From contig CP070651.1 in NCBI GenBank assembly GCA_020354625.1, forward strand, positions 3,072,239 through 3,136,238: a DNA stretch of 64,000 bases, given 5' to 3'. The DNA comes from Trueperaceae bacterium (GTDB taxonomy: Bacteria; Deinococcota; Deinococci; Deinococcales; Trueperaceae). Position numbers and translations under genes: made by a program. The notes beneath the pieces are model-generated. The model saw only the letters and a program-made list of their open reading frames with translations, was not told the origin of the DNA and did not search any database. Shown here piece after piece: positions 60,129 to 64,000 of this stretch (the first letter of the stretch is position 1; each line of letters begins with the position of its first letter).

Positions 60129-61367
60129 TTAGTTTTGGAAGGGCGCGAAGTAGGTGGCGATCCCTTCGGTGACCTCGCTACCAACCTGCTCCGGCGTGAT
60201 CTCGCCGGCGAACATGCCGGGTAGGCGCTCCTGCATCATTACCGACCCCGACGGGGTCTCATAGCGGAAGCCGACCAGCATGATGTAGGGGGTCGAGGTC
60301 TGGTTGAGCTCCGCCACCTTGGCGAGTAGCGGATCGGTGGAGACCACACCGGGGATCGGCGAGATGTTTTGCAACATATCGGTCAGCTGCTGGCCGAACT
60401 CCTGGGTGGCCAGAAAGCGCACGAATTCCAGCGCCTCCTCTTGGTTCGGGCTCGCAGCATTTACCGCGTAACCGCCGTCGAGGAACCAGGAGACGAGCTG
60501 GGGTTGCCCCGCCTCCGCCGCCGGGCCGGGCATGAGGTCGAAGTTGAGATCGGGGTTGAGATCACGGAAGTTGGCGATCTCCCAGGAGCCGCCGGCGAAC
60601 ATGGCCGCCAGGCCGTTGGCAAACAGATTTTGGGCAGTGGCGTAATCGATCCCTTCAAAATCCGGCGTCATATAGGGCCTGAGCTCGAGCAGCTTCTCGA
60701 GCGCCCCGGTGAAGCGCGCGTCGGTGAAGTCGGCCTCACCAGCCATGATGTCGTCGAAGAACTCGGCGCCGTAGAAATTAGGGCCAAATACTCCCATGAA
60801 GACTTCGTTCATCCAGGTAGTAGCGGTGCCGTTGGCGAGAGGGATATAGCCGTTGTCCTTGATCGTCTGAGCGGTGCTCAGAAACTCGTCCCAGGTCTCG
60901 GGGGGTGCCAGGCCGAGCTCACTAAAGATATCGGTGTTGTAGTAGACGACCAGCGTCTGCGAGGCGAAGGGGACGGCGTAGACACGGCCGTCCGAGCGGC
61001 GCCGCTCTCCGTCGAGCGCCAGTCTTGGAAAGTCAGCCAACGCCGGCACTTGATCGTCCAGAGGGAGCAGGAAATCCGCGATCGTCTCGAAGTTGCCGTA
61101 GGCACGCACGTGGACGATGTCCCCGGCCTCTCCTGCCGAAAGTGCAGCTGAAAGTACAGTCTGGTAGGTAGATGTCTCATAAGCCTGAAATTCGATGTCA
61201 ACGCCAGGATGCTCGGCCTCGTAGCCGGCGATGATCTCGTTATACTCGTCGACATCCTCGGTACGCCAGCTCCAGAAGGTGAGCTTGGTCTGGGCCAACC
61301 CGAAGCCGACCAGGCTCAAAACCAAGGTGATCAACAGGAGTCTTTTGGTCGTGCTTTTTGCCATCAT
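60129..61367 (-). CDS. Extracellular sugar-binding protein of CUT1 importer
   Basis: 412 aa. MAKSTTKRLLLITLVLSLVGFGLA is a signal peptide of about 25 residues, without a lipobox Cys. The SBP_bac_1 fold follows: KLTFWSWRTEDVDEYNEII, VPFASQTLVVYYNTDIF, and AAMFAGGSWEIANF. The substrate is unknown; neighbouring anmK and nag genes suggest MurNAc, GlcNAc or a muropeptide. GAGGAGG precedes the ATG. Confidence 0.92.
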   Translation of the reverse strand: MMAKSTTKRLLLITLVLSLVGFGLAQTKLTFWSWRTEDVDEYNEIIAGYEAEHPGVDIEFQAYETSTYQTVLSAALSAGEAGDIVHVRAYGNFETIADFLLPLDDQVPALADFPRLALDGERRRSDGRVYAVPFASQTLVVYYNTDIFSELGLAPPETWDEFLSTAQTIKDNGYIPLANGTATTWMNEVFMGVFGPNFYGAEFFDDIMAGEADFTDARFTGALEKLLELRPYMTPDFEGIDYATAQNLFANGLAAMFAGGSWEIANFRDLNPDLNFDLMPGPAAEAGQPQLVSWFLDGGYAVNAASPNQEEALEFVRFLATQEFGQQLTDMLQNISPIPGVVSTDPLLAKVAELNQTSTPYIMLVGFRYETPSGSVMMQERLPGMFAGEITPEQVGSEVTEGIATYFAPFQN

Positions 61368-61462
61368 CGTAAATCCTCCTCGACAAATCGGGGTGCGGTT
61401 TCCATGCAGGCTTCAGTTTCTTTTGGTGCCACACACCCCATATTTTGGATGTTCCAACTCGA

Positions 61463-61471
61463 AGTATATCA
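61463..61471 (-). promoter_or_regulatory. Extended -10 promoter of the sugar ABC operon
   Basis: TGATATACT on the minus strand, about 95 nt before the binding-protein ATG. It lets the importer be expressed apart from anmK. Confidence 0.5.
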
Positions 61472-61513
61472 CCGCCGAAGCCGACGATTCGAACGACAAG
61501 AATGAATACATAT

Positions 61514-62659
61514 TTAGGTAGGTGTCGGCCGGCAGAGCTTCCCGGCGATCACCGGACGCTTCGCTCCGGTAGCCGAAGGCAAGGTGTTGGGCAGGCCGTG
61601 ATAGGCGTAGTAGGCCATCACCGCGAAGGCGAGGGCCTCGCGATCCTTGGCGTTCCAGCCGAGGCTTTCGAAGGTCTTCACCGGTACGGGCAGCCGCTCT
61701 TGGATCATCGCTATCAGCGTGGGGTTGAGCGCACCGCCACCAGCGACGAGTACCTCATCGAGACCGTGCGGCAGCACGAAGCGCCGGTAGTCGAGGGCGA
61801 TCGACTCGGCCGTGAGCGCCGTGAGCGTGGCGAGTACATCGTCGGCAGTGAGGGCAGAGAGATCTGCCAGCGCGCCCATCTCTTTGAGATTGAACGCCTC
61901 GCGGCCGGTGGTCTTGGGCGGCTCGAGCGCGAAGTAGGGGTGCTCGAGGAGTCGCTCTAGCACGCCCAAGTCGACCCGACCGGCAGCAGCATGCCGGCCA
62001 TTACGATCGAGGGCTTCACCGTAGTGGCGCATCGCCGCCTCGTTGATCAGGCAGGTTGCAGGGCCCGTATCGAACGCCACCACCTCCTCCGGCTCACCGG
62101 AAGCCGGCACGTAGGTGAGGTTCGAGATCCCGCCCAAATTGTGCACCGCTCTCGCGGTGCCGGGGCTTCCGTACAGCTTGAGATCCCCAAAAGACACCAT
62201 CGGAGCACCTTGCCCACCGGCGGCGAGATCGAACTGCCGGAAATCTGCCATGACCGGCACCCGGCATCGCTCGGTGACGATCGCTGCCTCGCCGAGTTGC
62301 AGGGTGCTCACGGTATGCCAGCCCCGCTCGGGCTCGATACGAGGGATGTGGTACACCGTCTGTCCAGATATGGCGACGAGGTCTACTCGCTTTGACTGCC
62401 GGATGCCTTGCACGACCTCGGCGTAGACTTCACCAACCTCGGTGTGAAGCTGGGTCAAGAGGAGAACGTCGGAGTGCTCCGGCGTCAAGGCACGATGCAG
62501 ACGACGCGCCAACTCAGGACTATAGGCGACACTCTCCCTGGCAAGCACGGACCACACGAGCGCGTCTCCAACAGGCTCAAAGGTGGCCAGCACCGCATCG
62601 ACCCCATCGAGGGAGGTACCCGACATCACGCCGAGTACGTTCAACTTGGGAAGCCTCAC
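61514..62659 (-). CDS. anmK: Anhydro-N-acetylmuramic acid kinase
   Basis: 381 aa. VMSGTSLDGVDAV is the N-terminal phosphate motif, MADFRQFDLAAGGQGAP the substrate-binding part, and NLGGISNLTY and FDTGPATCLI complete the family pattern. It opens and phosphorylates 1,6-anhydroMurNAc from peptidoglycan turnover to MurNAc-6-P. The start overlaps the serine hydrolase stop by 4 bp. MurQ, the next enzyme, is not in the window. Confidence 0.94.
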   Translation of the reverse strand: MRLPKLNVLGVMSGTSLDGVDAVLATFEPVGDALVWSVLARESVAYSPELARRLHRALTPEHSDVLLLTQLHTEVGEVYAEVVQGIRQSKRVDLVAISGQTVYHIPRIEPERGWHTVSTLQLGEAAIVTERCRVPVMADFRQFDLAAGGQGAPMVSFGDLKLYGSPGTARAVHNLGGISNLTYVPASGEPEEVVAFDTGPATCLINEAAMRHYGEALDRNGRHAAAGRVDLGVLERLLEHPYFALEPPKTTGREAFNLKEMGALADLSALTADDVLATLTALTAESIALDYRRFVLPHGLDEVLVAGGGALNPTLIAMIQERLPVPVKTFESLGWNAKDREALAFAVMAYYAYHGLPNTLPSATGAKRPVIAGKLCRPTPT

Positions 62660-63720
62660 TTAGCCAGCGCCTTCGTAACCACCTCGTAATAATCGCGACG
62701 CAGGGTATCGATCCCCTTACCCCGGCTCCTGTCGGGGTGCACCCTATTGGTCAATAGAGCCGCAAACCAGCCCTGGTCCGGATCGAGCCATAAGCTGGTG
62801 CCGGTAAACCCCTCGTGACCATAAGCGTTCAAGCTGGCGTAACGCCCCACAACGGATTGGTCTCCCGCCAACTTCCAACCGAGGGCACGCCTCTCCTTGT
62901 TATCGCGCGCGTGCTCCTTGACTGCAGCGAGGAGTAACGCGTCCGGACCGAGCTCGCCAGCGAGGGAGAGCCACGCCTGAGAGTAGATGGCGAGATCTTC
63001 TGCGGTCCCAAAAAGACCGGCATGACCGGCAACACCCTCCATGATATAGGCGTTTTCATCGTGAACCACCCCCTCAAGAAGCACGCCGCGCCACCCACAG
63101 TCTTCCGTAGCAGCAACCGGTACGCCGACAAGCGGGCCATAATCGGTGTTGAGCATCTGTAACGGCTCGAACACACTCGTTCGCACGAACACGTCTTGCC
63201 GCTGGGTGCTTACCCGTTCGATGATCGCACCCAATAAGATCATGCCGAGATCGCTATACATCAGGTGTCCAGAGGGATACTTCAAAGGCGTCTGAAGCAC
63301 ATTGGCAATCGCGGTATGCCGGTCATTGGTCAAGGCAAAAAGCGGTTTCCAAGCAGGCAGTCCTGAGGTGTGGGTAAGGAGTTGTGCGATCGTCGCATTT
63401 GCCACGCTCGGCATCTGAATCCACCCGGCATTGGCAAAAAAACGCTGTACTGTATCGCTAAAACGGACCTCACCGTCGGCAACGAGCTTCAGAATCGCCG
63501 GCAACGTAGAGACGACCTTTGTCAGAGAAGCGAGGTCGTAGCGGGTGTCGGGAGTCACAGGCTCTCCGCCGAGGCGTCTCGCACCACCCACGGATACGAT
63601 CCAGCGCTCTGTATCGGTGCCGGCGATGGCTACAGCACCGGGGACGACCCCATCTTCGACAGCGCGTTCGATGACGGCACGGGCAGGTGAGAGCGCGGAA
63701 AGCATAGCGTAGACTAGCAT
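62656..63720 (-). CDS. Serine hydrolase of the beta-lactamase/PBP family (AmiE-like candidate)
   Basis: 354 aa from ATG 63720; ATG 63705 is an alternative with TAGTCT 5 nt upstream. The SxxK nucleophile is in DLASLTKVV, the YxN-like motif is YSDLG, and GHEGFTGTSLW near the C-terminus replaces KTG. There is no clear signal peptide. Class C-type hydrolases include the B. subtilis MurNAc-L-Ala amidase AmiE (YbbE), which sits in a muropeptide operon. Coupling to anmK makes a similar role likely here. Confidence 0.82.
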   Translation of the reverse strand: MLVYAMLSALSPARAVIERAVEDGVVPGAVAIAGTDTERWIVSVGGARRLGGEPVTPDTRYDLASLTKVVSTLPAILKLVADGEVRFSDTVQRFFANAGWIQMPSVANATIAQLLTHTSGLPAWKPLFALTNDRHTAIANVLQTPLKYPSGHLMYSDLGMILLGAIIERVSTQRQDVFVRTSVFEPLQMLNTDYGPLVGVPVAATEDCGWRGVLLEGVVHDENAYIMEGVAGHAGLFGTAEDLAIYSQAWLSLAGELGPDALLLAAVKEHARDNKERRALGWKLAGDQSVVGRYASLNAYGHEGFTGTSLWLDPDQGWFAALLTNRVHPDRSRGKGIDTLRRDYYEVVTKALAK

Positions 63721-63722
63721 GT

Positions 63723-63750
63723 TTGATCACGGTCGACCGAATGGTAAAGT
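63723..63750 (+). promoter_or_regulatory. Promoter of the terminal peptide-binding protein gene
   Basis: TTGATC, 16 bp, then TAAAGT preceded by TGG. A perfect palindrome, CGGTCGACCG (63730-63739), lies in the spacer and may be an operator. Confidence 0.45.
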
Positions 63751-63779
63751 CAACGTGTCAGAATCGTAAGGAGGCATCA

Positions 63780-64000
63780 ATGCGCAAGCTCATCTTTCTT
63801 TTCCTGCTCGTCCTAGGGACCGCGGTGGCACAGTCGGGAACGCTCGAAATCGCTGTCGATCAGCAACCTGTCGGCCTCGACCCACACATCGCCACCGCTT
63901 TTTCCAGCCGAAATGTCTACGACCAGATTTACGACGGTCTGTTGGAGGTCAATGCCGGCCTGCAACTCGAGCCGGCACTGGCTGAATCGTTCTCGGTTTC
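63780..64000 (+). CDS. Peptide ABC transporter substrate-binding protein (5' part, partial)
   Basis: The window ends inside this gene after 73 codons. AAGGAGG lies 4-10 nt before the ATG. MRKLIFLFLLVLGTAVA is a signal peptide, cut before QSG. The mature start TLEIAVDQQPVGLDPH and VYDQIYDGLLEV are SBP_bac_5 signatures. It is divergent from the serine hydrolase gene, so the ligand may be a cell-wall peptide; permease genes presumably follow beyond the window. Confidence 0.88.
   Translation, partial: MRKLIFLFLLVLGTAVAQSGTLEIAVDQQPVGLDPHIATAFSSRNVYDQIYDGLLEVNAGLQLEPALAESFSV

Overview
The window reads as chromosome of a Deinococcota (Deinococcus-Thermus) bacterium, most like a Trueperaceae-type lineage. 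The case rests on gene content: a complete LysW-type alpha-aminoadipate lysine cluster, a bacillithiol gene (bshC), LptD/LptF-like outer-membrane transport genes, type IV prepilins, and promoters placed directly against start codons as in Deinococcus leaderless transcripts. Genes are dense, with many 4-bp start/stop overlaps. No insertion sequence, prophage or CRISPR array was seen. The species assignment is inference.

Layout. 1-1.2 kb: secreted protein genes, including a degenerate metzincin with dockerin-like repeats. 1.2-12.2 kb (minus strand): the lysine operon hcs-hacA-hacB-lysW-lysX-lysY-lysZ-lysJ-lysK behind a strong promoter at 12157-12185, then a large unknown gene and a pterin carbinolamine dehydratase gene. 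12.3-20.2 kb: housekeeping genes (GGCT-like, SagB-like, mutY, thioesterase, guaB, bshC, comB, WecG/TagA-type transferase, tRNA-Leu). 20.3-27.1 kb: secG and a full oligopeptide ABC importer. 27.1-33.9 kb: a small membrane protein, polyprenyl synthase, roadblock-like protein, comF, and the minus-strand run efp-accB-accC-asp23-nusB-folD-PAP2. 34-37 kb: O-antigen-ligase-like protein with two prepilins sharing an 11-bp tandem-repeat promoter element. 37.1-43.9 kb: SRP RNA, a tyrosine phosphatase, rsh (ppGpp), LptF-, LptD- and LptA-like proteins. 44-51.7 kb: M16 peptidase pair, trpC, acylphosphatase, ABC-2 exporter, S41 protease. 51.9-54.2 kb: glgA and a TPR protein. 54.2-63.7 kb: amino-sugar and cell-wall salvage genes (nagA-nanE-kinase-MFS on plus; AmiE-like hydrolase-anmK-sugar ABC on minus). 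The window ends inside another peptide-binding protein gene.

How the genes work together. HCS and homoaconitase make homoisocitrate. Further steps outside the window give alpha-aminoadipate, which LysX loads on the C-terminal Glu of LysW; LysZ, LysY and LysJ convert it and LysK releases lysine. The LysW here lacks every zinc-finger cysteine. The 54-64 kb block would import muropeptide or amino sugars, trim peptide, phosphorylate and deacetylate sugar, and feed hexosamine metabolism; MurQ is not in view.

The most notable signals are the cysteine-free LysW, the tandem-repeat element at both prepilin genes with matching distance to a -10 box, the pseudo-metzincin, and a recurrent extended -10 promoter type together with leaderless starts.
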